Positions 19,288 through 28,130 of a stretch of 64,000 bases of DNA are shown piece by piece; position 1 is the stretch's first letter; each line of letters opens with the position of its first letter. The stretch is from CAIVVT01 sp963757265. Its GTDB lineage: Bacteria; Acidobacteriota; Terriglobia; Bryobacterales; Bryobacteraceae. The notes under the pieces are model-generated. The model was not told the DNA's origin, made no database searches, and worked only from the letters and a program-made list of their open reading frames with translations. A program made the translations under genes and the position numbers. The stretch is from contig CAVWRA010000011.1 in the NCBI GenBank assembly GCA_963757265.1, forward strand, positions 372,001 through 436,000, read 5' to 3'.

Positions 19288-20859
19288 ATGCGCGATGTCT
19301 GGCGACGAGATCTCTTGAGAGCCTTCGGCTTGGGCGCACTGGCCACTGGAATCCCGCAGAGGGATGGAGGCTTGCTAACGGCCTTCAACCCGATTTCGGA
19401 TTTGGGAGCGGCCCCCACGGCGTCGGCGCCCAGACAATTCGGGCTCCTGGAATGCAACAGCCCAAACTTGTTGGCCGCGTGCTCCAGGTCCCGTGCGGGA
19501 ATTCTGGCCTGTACCGTCAATGACCAGACGCACTGTGGAGACGCTGGGCAAAAATGGGGAACCGGAACCTGGTTGAACGACCTGTACTTTGGTCTTCACG
19601 GCGGGCTTTACATCGGCGCAGCCGACCAGCATGATGTCTTCCGCCGCGAACTGAGGAAGATCGCTCGGCACGTTCAGGTAATCTCCGACCGGTCTCCGGT
19701 CCCTTACGGCGTATCGGCTGACGGCCTCAGTGCAGAGTTCAATCCAGAGGGCATGGACTTGGATCGCTGTGCGCAATTCGTGTTGGAAATTGTTCGCCTT
19801 TATGAAGTGACAGGAGACCGGGAGTTCTTTCTTGACCTTTATCCGAAGTGCGTCGAGGTTCTCAAATATTTAACGGCGCGAGATCTGGATGGAGACTTCC
19901 TGCCGGAGGGCAGGACGGAGTCGTTTACGGATCCGCCCGGCAAAGGAGTGGGTGCATGTGCGAGTGTGTCCTACATCGGCGACACGGTAGCGAACACCTG
20001 GAAAGATTTCGGCGCCGCCATGTTTTACTACGAAGCCCTCGAACGACTGGCATTAATTGAAAGCCTCCTCGGAAGGGCGCCTGAAGCTGAGCGCCGTCGC
20101 AAGCATGCGGCAGAGGTACGGAAGTCCATCAGAAAACTGCTTTGGAACGACAGGACTGACGGGTTCCTCGCCTGGGTGGAAAGAGACGGCACTGCGCATG
20201 ACGACTGGATCACTGGCAACAACCTGCATGCCATTCTCCTGGGCTTGACTGACCCCAGACAGCGCGCGCGTATCCTCTCAAAGCTGGAACACCACCGCCA
20301 GGAGCTCGAGGACGTGGTCCCGTGTCGTGTAAGGCTTGGCGTCTATGCGGACGGACTATGCAGCAACCGGCCGGACTATTACTGGAACGGCGGCATCTGG
20401 CCGTTGGTTTCAATGCCGGATATGCGGGCGCGAGCCATAGCGAATGACCTTGGCGGTGCTTTGCGAGTGGCCGAGTTGCTTGCCTCTCATCCTAGAATCA
20501 CCGAATACGGGTTCTACGAAGCCTACGACGGAAAGACGGGTAAACCCAATGATTGTCGAGGTCTTCTCATGAACAACGGGGGCTTTCTCTGGGGTGTGTC
20601 TGCCGGCGTCCTGGGAGTGGAGATTTGGGGGGACGAACTTCGGTTTCGAGCGCTTGTTCCGAAACAGGTCCTTCCCGCAAGAGCGCGTATTCGCTATCGC
20701 GGCGCTGACCTTGAGATTTCCTGGAGGGCTGGGCGGAAGCGTTCAGCTGGCTTGGACGGCCAGGTGATCCCACAGGGAGAGAGAGGCTATTACACCCTGA
20801 GATTGGCGCCAGAGCTCGGCCGAGCCTACAACCTGGAACTGGTTCAGAAGGAAGCCTGA
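19288..20859 (+). CDS. Tat-exported six-hairpin (alpha/alpha barrel) glycosidase-like protein
   Basis: A 523-residue protein. The N terminus carries a twin-arginine signal (MRDVWRRDLLRAFGLGALATG). The rest looks like a six-hairpin glycosidase: repeated helical segments with WLNDLYFGLHGGLYIGA, VSYIGDTVANTWKDFGAAMFYYEALERL, DDWITGNNLHAILLGL, YYWNGGIWPLVSMPDMRARA and YEAYDGKTGKP, then a beta-rich end. This resembles glycogen-debranching or GH63/GH116-like folds; catalytic residues cannot be assigned with confidence. AAGGA nine bases before ATG 19288 supports the start. Base composition looks less GC-rich than neighbours, and the gene is bracketed by two purU-tail remnants, both suggesting transfer. 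Confidence 0.75.
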   Translation: MRDVWRRDLLRAFGLGALATGIPQRDGGLLTAFNPISDLGAAPTASAPRQFGLLECNSPNLLAACSRSRAGILACTVNDQTHCGDAGQKWGTGTWLNDLYFGLHGGLYIGAADQHDVFRRELRKIARHVQVISDRSPVPYGVSADGLSAEFNPEGMDLDRCAQFVLEIVRLYEVTGDREFFLDLYPKCVEVLKYLTARDLDGDFLPEGRTESFTDPPGKGVGACASVSYIGDTVANTWKDFGAAMFYYEALERLALIESLLGRAPEAERRRKHAAEVRKSIRKLLWNDRTDGFLAWVERDGTAHDDWITGNNLHAILLGLTDPRQRARILSKLEHHRQELEDVVPCRVRLGVYADGLCSNRPDYYWNGGIWPLVSMPDMRARAIANDLGGALRVAELLASHPRITEYGFYEAYDGKTGKPNDCRGLLMNNGGFLWGVSAGVLGVEIWGDELRFRALVPKQVLPARARIRYRGADLEISWRAGRKRSAGLDGQVIPQGERGYYTLRLAPELGRAYNLELVQKEA

Positions 20860-20876
20860 GGACAGCCTCGCAGTAC

Positions 20877-20972
20877 CGGGAACTGGAGCGCGTGGCGCTG
20901 CCGAGCGCGGTGCGCCGGCGCCTGGAACACCGCGTCCTGCGCTACGCCAACAAGACGGTCGTGTTCGACTGA
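20877..20972 (+). pseudogene. Copy of the purU 3' end (copy 3)
   Basis: The DNA from gggaactggagcgcgtgg to gtgttcgactga closely repeats the last ~95 bp of purU, ending at the same stop and with the same following gaggcg. It encodes a recognisable C-terminal tail (LEHRVLRYANKTVVFD) but has no upstream gene body, because the glycosidase ends just before it. Confidence 0.8.
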
Positions 20973-20979
20973 GGCGTGG

Positions 20980-21516
20980 TCACTTCATCTTCGACCGCAG
21001 CTTGATCGTCTCGCCCGCAACCATGAACGCGCCCTTGCCGAGGTGATGAATCGTGCGCGGGTTCTTCTGTGCTGGATCGATCCAGGCTTTCACTACCTCG
21101 AGCACGAACAGGCAGTAGCGGTTGACGGCGCGGGTATCGACCACCCTGCATTCCAGGTTGGCGTAGCACTCGGCGATCAGCGGCGCGCGGACGCGCGAGG
21201 CGGCGAGCGGCCCGAGCCCGATGGTTGCGAACTTGTCGACGTCGCGGCCGGAACAGTTGCCCACGGCGACGACTTTGGGCGCGAGTTCGACCGTCGGGAT
21301 GTTGATCACGCATTCCCTGGTCTTCTTCAGAATGTTGAAAGTAAAGTTGCGGTTGCTGACGACGCACGCCACCAGCGGCGGCTCGAAGTCCAGCATGGTA
21401 TGCCATGACTGCGTCATGACGTTGGCCCGCCCATGGACGGCGGTGGTGAGCAGCACCACTGGCCCCGGCTCGAGCAGACCGTAGACCTTCGAGAGTGGGA
21501 AGTTTCGCCGCGCCAT
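20980..21516 (-). CDS. Flavin reductase-like domain protein (FMN-binding)
   Basis: A 178-residue FMN-binding split-barrel protein: GPVVLLTTAVHGRANVMTQSWHTMLDFEPPLVACVVS and NFTFNILKKTRECVINIPT are typical of the flavin-reductase-like family, which includes FMN:NAD(P)H reductases and monooxygenase partners. The printed frame runs upstream into a repeat copy; the real start is Met 21516 (MARRNFPLSKV), with GGAG seven bases before it. Partner oxygenase not seen here. Confidence 0.85.
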   Translation of the reverse strand: MARRNFPLSKVYGLLEPGPVVLLTTAVHGRANVMTQSWHTMLDFEPPLVACVVSNRNFTFNILKKTRECVINIPTVELAPKVVAVGNCSGRDVDKFATIGLGPLAASRVRAPLIAECYANLECRVVDTRAVNRYCLFVLEVVKAWIDPAQKNPRTIHHLGKGAFMVAGETIKLRSKMK

Positions 21517-21613
21517 GAAGACACTCCGTGATTGCAGTGTAATCCTGGCGGCAGCAGGAGAATTACACCTGATCCACCGCCCGCGAGAACAGCCGGCCAC
21601 TCCTCGCACTAGT

Positions 21614-21789
21614 CCGGTTGTTTCACCACAATCGCAGCGAGGCGCGATGAGAGGGCTGCAGATACAAGGCGCGCGACCGGAGCCGCCCGCAGGCGTACTT
21701 GACAGTACGTCGAGGACGGCGACCGAGCGCAACGCAGTAGATGCGGCCCTATCGCGCGCCGCAGCCGATGGTTGGTGAAACATCCGGGC
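21614..21789 (+). repeat. 176-bp near-palindromic repeat, full copy A
   Basis: Full copy, bounded by ccggttgtttcacc on the left and ggtgaaacatccggg on the right, inverted to each other. The centre is a perfect hairpin, cgtac-ttgaca-gtacg. Most of the length can pair with itself. Its right end is followed by CTAG. It sits between two minus-strand genes, about 100 bp upstream of the flavin reductase start. Confidence 0.9.
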
Positions 21790-21813
21790 TAGGTTGCGCG
21801 GGTTTCGGGTTGT

Positions 21814-22965
21814 CTATCCGTGCTGCTGCTGCTTGAGCGTGTCGAGTGTGACGACCTGTTTCGTGTAGACGGCCTCGCGCATGAGCAGCGAACACAGCAC
21901 GGCGTCGCGCCCGTTTTCGACCGTCGCGATCGGCTTGCTGCGGGTGCGCACCGAATTGAGGAACGCCTCCATGGCAAGAAAGCTGGCATCCGTCTTGTCT
22001 TGCATGCTACTGCTCTGCCGGTCGGGCAACTTCGTGGCGGGCCGGTAGGAGAACGTGCCGGAGTTGAAGTCAACGCCGCCGCGGAGCCCGATCAGTTTGG
22101 TGTACTCCTCGTCGAACTTGTTGGGTGCCACCCAGCTGTGAATGATGTTGACGATCACTCCGTTCTCGAATTCGACGACCCCGGCGTAATAGTCGTAGAC
22201 ATCGCGATCGGGTTCCATCCCCATCGTGTTCGTCACATTATCGACGACAATCGGGATGTCACGGAACAGTCCGGTGGTGCCGAAACCAGTGGCCCGCACG
22301 GGCCGGCATTGATTCGCCCAGACGATCACGTCCCAGTTGTGGCAGGCCTGTTCCACCATCCAGTCGCCGGAGAGCTTACGGTGTCCGAGCCAGCCGCCGA
22401 GCGGACCCCACGCATTGGACCACAACACGCGGCCCTCAATCAGCTTTCCAAGGTCGCCCTTATGCACCTGCGCGATGGCCTCCAGAAAGTGCGGGTCGGC
22501 GCGCCGCTGGAAGCCGACCTGGAAGATGATCCTGCTGCCGGACACGGCCGCCACGACCTTCTCGCACTCGGCCCAGGTCATAGAAAGCGGCTTCTCAGCG
22601 TAGATGTCCTTGCCGGCGGCGATGGTATCCAAATAGCAGGGCGCGTGCAGGTAGACCGGCAGCGCGCTCACGACGGCGCCCACATCCCTGCTTGCGAGCA
22701 GTTCTTTCCAGTCGGAATAGCCTGCCGGCTTGGGCTGGCCCTCCTCGACCACCAGCTTCTGGGCAGCTTCCAGATGCCCCGGGTTGATGTCGCAGATCGC
22801 CTTCACCGCGACGTTTTTCATCTTGAGCAAGTGCTTCAAGTGATACGTGCCGCGCAGACCGACTCCGATGCATCCGATCGGCACAGTTTCATTCGGCGAA
22901 GCGTAGGACAGGGTTGCGCTCGCGACCGCCGCACCGGTGGTCCCGAGAAATTCTCGACGATTCAT
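21814..22965 (-). CDS. Gfo/Idh/MocA-family oxidoreductase with Tat signal
   Basis: A 383-residue NAD(P)-dependent sugar or polyol oxidoreductase-like protein. MNRREFLGTTGAAVASATLS is a twin-arginine signal, so it should act in the periplasm. The Rossmann domain shows IGCIGVGLRGTYHL, then AEKPLSMTWAECE (the EKP motif with substrate-contact Lys). The C-terminal domain contains GGWLGHRKLSGDWMVEQACHNWDV, with the conserved HxxD-like region. GGGAGAG before ATG 22965 supports the start. Family members convert inositols, glycans or amino sugars. Substrate unknown. Confidence 0.9.
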   Translation of the reverse strand: MNRREFLGTTGAAVASATLSYASPNETVPIGCIGVGLRGTYHLKHLLKMKNVAVKAICDINPGHLEAAQKLVVEEGQPKPAGYSDWKELLASRDVGAVVSALPVYLHAPCYLDTIAAGKDIYAEKPLSMTWAECEKVVAAVSGSRIIFQVGFQRRADPHFLEAIAQVHKGDLGKLIEGRVLWSNAWGPLGGWLGHRKLSGDWMVEQACHNWDVIVWANQCRPVRATGFGTTGLFRDIPIVVDNVTNTMGMEPDRDVYDYYAGVVEFENGVIVNIIHSWVAPNKFDEEYTKLIGLRGGVDFNSGTFSYRPATKLPDRQSSSMQDKTDASFLAMEAFLNSVRTRSKPIATVENGRDAVLCSLLMREAVYTKQVVTLDTLKQQQHG

Positions 22966-23077
22966 GCGATTTCTCTCCCTAGCCGGAACTCCCAACTGGA
23001 CTGGCGGCTCCTGTCTAGCATATGCCTGGCCGCCTTCCTTTTGTGAGATTTCGATTGCGAAGTTGCGCGGCGGGTGC

Positions 23078-23824
23078 TCAAAACGTGCGGACGCCCATGC
23101 TGACGACGTCGTCGACGCGCAGGGTTTCCTTGACGACGAACGGTTCGCCATACTTGACGCCGATCAGGTTGCCGTAGAAGCGGGCCATGGAGCGATGGCG
23201 GTCCAGGATCTCGTCGCGCTTGGGGAACAGGCCGGCCGCGGTTTCGCTTTCGCCATATTGCGAGGCGTAAGCCAACAGCGACTCCATGCGGCGGTCGAAG
23301 TACGGCGTGATGTCGACCACGAACGACGGCGTCACGTTGGCGTAAAGCGAGGCGTACAGCAGCTTGTGCGGACGGTGCGGCGGGACGGACTCCTCCATCT
23401 TGGCCAGGCCGGCCAGGAAGCAGGCCTCGAAGCCCAACTGCGAAGCCGCCGAATGGTCGGGATGCCGGGCCTCCCAATACGGCAGGATGACGACTTTCGG
23501 CTTCAAGCGGCGGATGACGCTCATCAGCGTCATGCGCAGCGCAAGGTTGTTCTCGAGGCGCGCGTCGGGCAGGCGTAGATTCTCACGAAACGACAGGCCC
23601 AGGATCGTTCCGGCGTGGCGCGCCTCCTCCAGGCGCAACTCGGGCGTGCCGCGGGAACCCATCTCGCCGGCCGTCAGGTCCAGCGCTCCCGTCAGGTAGC
23701 CGGCCTCGCCCATCTTCAGAAGAGTGCCGCCGCAGGTCTGCTCGATGTCGTCGGGATGGGCGGCAATCGCCAGCACGTCCAGTGCCGGGGCCGCGGAGAG
23801 GTCGAGATCCGGTGGATAGAACAT
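23078..23824 (-). CDS. bshB1: Bacillithiol biosynthesis deacetylase BshB1
   Basis: A zinc LmbE-type deacetylase of 248 residues. AHPDDIEQTCGGTL holds the metal-binding HPDD, LTAGEMGSRGTPELRLEEA is the BshB1/MshB signature, and ARHPDHSAAS supplies the second His cluster. BshB1 removes the acetyl group from GlcNAc-malate to give GlcN-malate in bacillithiol synthesis. bshA and bshC are not in the window, usual where the genes are scattered. The next gene downstream of the stop is the Gfo/Idh/MocA gene, about 110 bp away. Confidence 0.88.
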   Translation of the reverse strand: MFYPPDLDLSAAPALDVLAIAAHPDDIEQTCGGTLLKMGEAGYLTGALDLTAGEMGSRGTPELRLEEARHAGTILGLSFRENLRLPDARLENNLALRMTLMSVIRRLKPKVVILPYWEARHPDHSAASQLGFEACFLAGLAKMEESVPPHRPHKLLYASLYANVTPSFVVDITPYFDRRMESLLAYASQYGESETAAGLFPKRDEILDRHRSMARFYGNLIGVKYGEPFVVKETLRVDDVVSMGVRTF

Positions 23825-23837
23825 GGTCCAGGGAGCA

Positions 23838-24524
23838 CTACCAGCTTAGATCGCGGCGCCCGACGGTACGGTCGCGCGTCTTCATTATGAGGATCAGCAG
23901 CATGCCGGCGAAAAAGCCGCCGATGTGCGCGAAGTACGCCACCCCGCCGCGCTGCGTCTGCACGTCGGCGATGGAGCCGACGCCGCTCATGAACTGCAGC
24001 CCCAGGAACCAGATCAGCAGCAGCCAGGCCGGCAGCTCAAAGCTGAACAGGAGGATGAACCACGCCACAATGCGGATGCGCGACGTGGGGAACTTGATCA
24101 GGTACGCGCCCAGAATGCCGAAGATGGCGCCGCTGGCGCCGATCTGCGGAATGCGGCTGTCAGGGCTGACGGCGCATTGCGCCAACGCGGCCGCGGCGCC
24201 GCACAGCAGGTAGAAAATCAGGAATTTGCCGTGGCCCAGAAGGTCTTCGATGTTGGGGCCGAACACCCACAGGTAGACCATGTTGCCGATAATGTGCAGC
24301 CACCCGGCGTGAATGAACAGCGACGTGAAGATCGGCAGCCAGCTGGAGACAACGTGCCAATGGAAGCGGCTGGGCACGAAGCCGTAGGCGTAAACAAAAT
24401 CGTTGGCCGAGAAAGCATCGAGTGAGAACTGATGCAGGAAGACGTAAACGTTGAGCGCGATCAGGGCGCCGGTGCACAGCGGGAACGAAGCGGGTCGCCG
24501 GGAATCGTCGTGAATAGGAAGCAT
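23838..24524 (-). CDS. Rhomboid-family intramembrane serine protease
   Basis: A 228-residue integral membrane protein with six predicted TM segments. Catalytic Ser in GASGAIFGILGAY and His in FAHIGGFFAGM form the rhomboid dyad, and FIHAGWLHIIGNMVYLWVFG is the conserved TM2 region. It cleaves membrane proteins within the bilayer. It ends about 14 bp before the bshB1 start on the same strand, and the PfkB kinase lies close on the other side, also minus strand, so the three may be co-transcribed. Confidence 0.93.
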   Translation of the reverse strand: MLPIHDDSRRPASFPLCTGALIALNVYVFLHQFSLDAFSANDFVYAYGFVPSRFHWHVVSSWLPIFTSLFIHAGWLHIIGNMVYLWVFGPNIEDLLGHGKFLIFYLLCGAAAALAQCAVSPDSRIPQIGASGAIFGILGAYLIKFPTSRIRIVAWFILLFSFELPAWLLLIWFLGLQFMSGVGSIADVQTQRGGVAYFAHIGGFFAGMLLILIMKTRDRTVGRRDLSW

Positions 24525-24540
24525 TCGCTGAGTTCCGTCC

Positions 24541-25485
24541 TCACCCTCGGAAGGCGGAGAATTCGCCCTGCACGCGGCGCTCGCCGCGGCCCATCAGCAC
24601 GCGCGCTTCCGCTTCGGCCGCAATGCCGCCGCGCGCCCCGAAAGCGGTGCAGTTGAGCGCGGCCATGGCATTGGAAAACTCCAGCGATTCCACAAGAGAA
24701 AAGCCCCGCACCACAGAGTAGCAGAAGGCGCCGTGAAATATGTCGCCCGCGCCGGTGGTGTCGCGGCACGAGACAACAAAGCCGGGCGAATAATAGAAGC
24801 GGCCGTCCAGGCGCGCCAGGGCCCCGTGGGCGCCGAGCGTCATGGCGGCGCAGCGCATGCCGTATTCGTTCTGGATGCGGCTCAGGGCCTGCAGCGGGTC
24901 GGCATCGCCGGTCCAACGCTCGGGGAATTCGCTGCTGGTGAGGAGGTAGTCGACGTTCGGCAGCACGGCCTCGAAGCCCTTGTAAATGGTGTCGACATCC
25001 ACCGTAACGGGGATGCCGTGGCGCCGCGCGATGGCCGCGGCGCGGGCCACCAGCGCCGTGTCGTGGCCGTCGATATGCAGCAGGCCCGCGCAGCAGATCA
25101 TCTCGTCGGTCAGGTCGCTGGGATCGATGCGCAGGCACTCCGCGCGGTGCCAGATCACCGTGCGCTCGCCGCTGCGCTGGTCGATCAGAATGTACGCCGT
25201 CTGGTTGGGGCAATTCGCGCGCCGCTGGACGTGATCCAGGTTCAGGCCCGCGCTGGCCAGGCTCTCCCACTGAATGCGGCCCCGCTCGTCGTCGCCGATC
25301 GCGCCGATATAACAGGCGCGCAGGCCCAGGCGGGCGCAGCACACCATGGCGCTGGCCACCTGGCCGCCGGGACTGAGCAGTTCCGTGGTGAATGGGACTT
25401 TGCCGCCGTAGGGCGGGAAGTGCGGGACGAGGATCAGCGTGTCGGTGGCATTCAGACCGACTCCCACGACATCGAACCGGGCCAA
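24541..25485 (-). CDS. PfkB-family carbohydrate kinase
   Basis: A ribokinase-fold sugar or nucleoside kinase of about 314 residues. The C-terminal signature DTTGAGDIFHGAF carries the catalytic Asp and anion hole, and LLSPGGQVASAMVCCARLG is the PfkB N-terminal signature. The longest frame starts at GTG 25506, but GGAGG sits seven bases before TTG 25485, which immediately precedes ARFDVVGVGLNATDT; I choose that start. Substrate not predictable. It is in line with the rhomboid gene, 16 bp downstream. Confidence 0.88.
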   Translation of the reverse strand: MARFDVVGVGLNATDTLILVPHFPPYGGKVPFTTELLSPGGQVASAMVCCARLGLRACYIGAIGDDERGRIQWESLASAGLNLDHVQRRANCPNQTAYILIDQRSGERTVIWHRAECLRIDPSDLTDEMICCAGLLHIDGHDTALVARAAAIARRHGIPVTVDVDTIYKGFEAVLPNVDYLLTSSEFPERWTGDADPLQALSRIQNEYGMRCAAMTLGAHGALARLDGRFYYSPGFVVSCRDTTGAGDIFHGAFCYSVVRGFSLVESLEFSNAMAALNCTAFGARGGIAAEAEARVLMGRGERRVQGEFSAFRG

Positions 25486-25580
25486 GGACGAACCTCCGCG
25501 GCGCACGCTGTTTTTAGCATGACACGCGCGCCTCGCCGGCCGGAATGGGAGCTTCTGTGCGGACCGTGAGACGCGCGCGC

Positions 25581-26159
25581 TCAGTGCTGCGGCATCTCGT
25601 AAACGTAGATCATGTAGGCGTGGTTGTGCAGGTCGACTTTCTCGACGTGCGAGGGCTTCCAGCCGCGCATCTTGAACTCCAGCGAAACCACGCGCGCGCC
25701 CGGCTTCAGTTCGCGCTCCAGCTTGGGGCGCAGCTTGTCGTTGGCCTCGGTCATCAGATACAGCGACACCACGTTGGCCGGGCTCAGGTCAACGTCGCGC
25801 ATGTCGCCGGTGATGATCTTCACCTCGTCCTGCAGGCCCTGGCTGCTCGCCGACTCGCGGGCCAGCCGGGCCAGATTCTCGGAGATCTCGACGCCCACGG
25901 CGCGCGCGCCGAAGTTCTTTGCGGCGGCAACCACGATGCGCCCGTCGCCGCAGCCCAGGTCGTACAGCGTTTCCCCGCGGCGCAGGTTGGCGGCCGAGAG
26001 CATCTTATCGACAACCGAAATGGGCGACACGACGTACGGCGCCAGCTTGCGCGGCTCGCCCGCCGAGCGCGGAGGCTGAATCCACTGCCCGTCTGAAACC
26101 GCGGCCGCCATGGTCAGGCATGCCGCCAGTCCGGCCAATCGGCTGAGAGTTTTCGTCAT
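25581..26159 (-). CDS. Exported class I SAM-dependent methyltransferase
   Basis: 192 residues with an N-terminal signal-like segment (LAGLAACLTMAAAVSDG), then a methyltransferase fold: TLYDLGCGDGRIVVAAAK (motif I), VGVEISENLARLARE and VVSLYLMTEANDKLRPKLERELKPGARVVS. The fold resembles the DOT1-like/KMT9-type small methyltransferases common in environmental bacteria. A methyltransferase with an export signal is unusual, as SAM is cytoplasmic; the segment may instead be a membrane anchor. Its ATG overlaps the stop of the upstream VWA-like gene as ATGA, so the two are coupled. Confidence 0.8.
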   Translation of the reverse strand: MTKTLSRLAGLAACLTMAAAVSDGQWIQPPRSAGEPRKLAPYVVSPISVVDKMLSAANLRRGETLYDLGCGDGRIVVAAAKNFGARAVGVEISENLARLARESASSQGLQDEVKIITGDMRDVDLSPANVVSLYLMTEANDKLRPKLERELKPGARVVSLEFKMRGWKPSHVEKVDLHNHAYMIYVYEMPQH

Positions 26160-27418
26160 GACCCTTGTCGCACCGCTGCGCGCGCGGCTCCCTGCTTTTC
26201 TGCCTTCGACCTTACTACCTTGCCCACCAGTTCGGTAACCGCAAACCACAGATCCCGCGGCTTGGAGATGGTGTACTCCTGCCCCTTGAAAAATCGCACT
26301 GCCGCGCCGAGGGCGTCGCGCCACGGCGTCACCGTCGGCGTCAAATTGTAGTTCAGGTAAAACACCGGGAAATCGGGTTCCTGCGAAGTCTTCAGCTTTT
26401 CGACCGGGATCGGTTCCTCGACCAGCGTTTTGGGCGCGATGATGACCAGGGCGTCGGGCTTTCCCGGGGCCCCGATCTCCTGCACCAGCAGATTCGCCAG
26501 GAACTCCACGTCGCTGTTCTTTTGCGCCAGGCGGGCGATGTCCACGCGTCCCAGATGGAGGCTGCGCACCGCCTCCCCGATGGCCGGAAAATCGATCTGC
26601 GCGGCGTCCTCCTGGCGGTACAGAATCTTCTGCTCCCCGCTGTTGAATGCGACCACCGAGAACGTGCCCACGCGCGGGTCGCGCTGCATCAGGCGCAGCA
26701 GCGATATCAGGGCGCTGAGGTCGCTGTCCTGCAGCGTCGCGGCCTGGGCGTTCTGCGGAGCGAAATTCACCAGCACCTTGAGATTCAAGCCGTTGCCGGA
26801 CCCTCTGCGGGGGGAAAACGGCTCGGCCTCAAACGGTTCCTCGTCCGTGGGCGCAATCTCGTCGGGTTCCAGCGCCACCGACACGCCCTTGTCCTTGGGG
26901 CCTAGCTCGGCTTCCGAATCCCAGAACGAGGAACAGACTCGTTCCCCCCGGTCTTTCATCAGCCAGTCCACGTGGTATTTCCCTTCGCCCAGGTCGAAGC
27001 GCCCCTCTAGCAGTGCGTCCCCCCGGGCATCGTCCTCAATAAGTGGGACGTGGATCTGCTTCACAAAGTAAACAGGAGAATCGAGTTCCGGGGCCGGGGC
27101 AACACGAAAAAGGATGGTCAGGGTGTTTTCCGGGCCCGCCAGTTCCTTCATGTGGATGTTGACGTCGAACCCGGAATGGAAGCGTAAGTCGAAGCCCAGA
27201 CTGGGCTTCTGCGGCGTCACCACGCACGGCAGGTCGTGCCGGGACTCCCGCGCTTCGAGCACCGCCAGATCCGTCGCGGGAAGATTGGGCGCGCCACCGG
27301 GACCGTTAAGCAGGGTTTGTGCGGCCAGGCCGCCGAGCGTGACCAGCACACCCAGCCAGGCGCAAATCGGGCGGCGCAGGGGGCGCAGCGCGGAGGCGCG
27401 TGAAATACGCTTTATCAT
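26156..27418 (-). CDS. Secreted acidobacterial VWA-like protein
   Basis: 420 residues. A signal peptide (CAWLGVLVTLGGLAAQ) is followed by a beta-rich N-terminal half and a VWA-like half with NGLNLKVLVNFAPQNAQAA, RVGTFSVVAFNSGEQKILYRQEDAAQIDF and KPDALVIIAPKTL. The MIDAS metal motif (DxSxS) is not evident, so metal binding is doubtful. ATG 27418 has GGAGGG nine bases upstream. It forms an ATGA-coupled pair with the methyltransferase downstream. I recognise the type from other acidobacterial genomes but know no function. Confidence 0.75.
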   Translation of the reverse strand: MIKRISRASALRPLRRPICAWLGVLVTLGGLAAQTLLNGPGGAPNLPATDLAVLEARESRHDLPCVVTPQKPSLGFDLRFHSGFDVNIHMKELAGPENTLTILFRVAPAPELDSPVYFVKQIHVPLIEDDARGDALLEGRFDLGEGKYHVDWLMKDRGERVCSSFWDSEAELGPKDKGVSVALEPDEIAPTDEEPFEAEPFSPRRGSGNGLNLKVLVNFAPQNAQAATLQDSDLSALISLLRLMQRDPRVGTFSVVAFNSGEQKILYRQEDAAQIDFPAIGEAVRSLHLGRVDIARLAQKNSDVEFLANLLVQEIGAPGKPDALVIIAPKTLVEEPIPVEKLKTSQEPDFPVFYLNYNLTPTVTPWRDALGAAVRFFKGQEYTISKPRDLWFAVTELVGKVVRSKAEKQGAARAAVRQGS

Positions 27419-27604
27419 GCCCGAATACCCTCCATGAGAGGGTGCGCTCTCCGCTGCCACGTTCTCCTCCGGAGAACTGCGCACTCCCAGCTTATATGTA
27501 ATCATGACGCGAAGATATCCCCGCGGCAAGGATATTAACCAGGAGTTCATCCCCGCCGCCGGCGCCCCCGCCCAGGTGTGCGCTTTGTGCTACGCTTCCG
27601 AAGT

Positions 27605-28108
27605 ATGGCAGGCCGTAGCGTTAACAAAGTAATCCTCCTGGGCCACCTGGGCCGGGATGCCGAAACCCGGTACACGGCGAGCGGAGTTCCGGTCTCGCGT
27701 TTCACCTTGGCTACCAACCGGCGCGTCAAGGACTCGCAAACCGGCGATTGGAAAGACGAGACCGACTGGCACAATATCACCCTGTGGCGCAATGAGAACC
27801 TGGCCCCGTATCTGACCAAGGGCAAGCAGGTCTACATCGAAGGCAGCCTGAGGACCCGCAGTTGGGACGACAAGGATGGCCAGAAGAGATACACCACGGA
27901 AGTCGTTGTGGATGATATCATCCTGACCAGCAGCCAGGGCGGCCCGGGCCGTGAGCCGGCGCGTTCCGAAGAGGGGCCGGAGAGCCGCCCCCGCGGACCC
28001 GCCGCCGGGCCTCGCCCCGAGCCTCGCCCCGAGCGCGCCGCGCCCCCCAGCGCCCCGCCGGCCGACGATTTCGGCCCCGGCATCACGGACGACGACGTGC
28101 CCTTCTAG
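27605..28108 (+). CDS. ssb: Single-stranded DNA-binding protein
   Basis: SSB coats single-stranded DNA in replication and repair. The 167-residue protein has an OB fold: SVNKVILLGHLGRDAETRYTASG, DWHNITLWRNENLAPYLTKGKQVYIEG and DKDGQKRYTTEVVV. A Pro/Arg/Glu-rich disordered linker follows, then the acidic tip DDDVPF that binds SSB partners. ATG 27605 begins MAGRSVNKVI; the frame runs nine codons further up. Confidence 0.95.
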   Translation: MAGRSVNKVILLGHLGRDAETRYTASGVPVSRFTLATNRRVKDSQTGDWKDETDWHNITLWRNENLAPYLTKGKQVYIEGSLRTRSWDDKDGQKRYTTEVVVDDIILTSSQGGPGREPARSEEGPESRPRGPAAGPRPEPRPERAAPPSAPPADDFGPGITDDDVPF

Positions 28109-28130
28109 CCTCTGGCGGGCATCCTAAGTC

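Noticed and set aside
23615..23890. Plus-strand frame over the bshB1 start
   Set aside because: Overlaps a well-supported gene and shows no conserved features.
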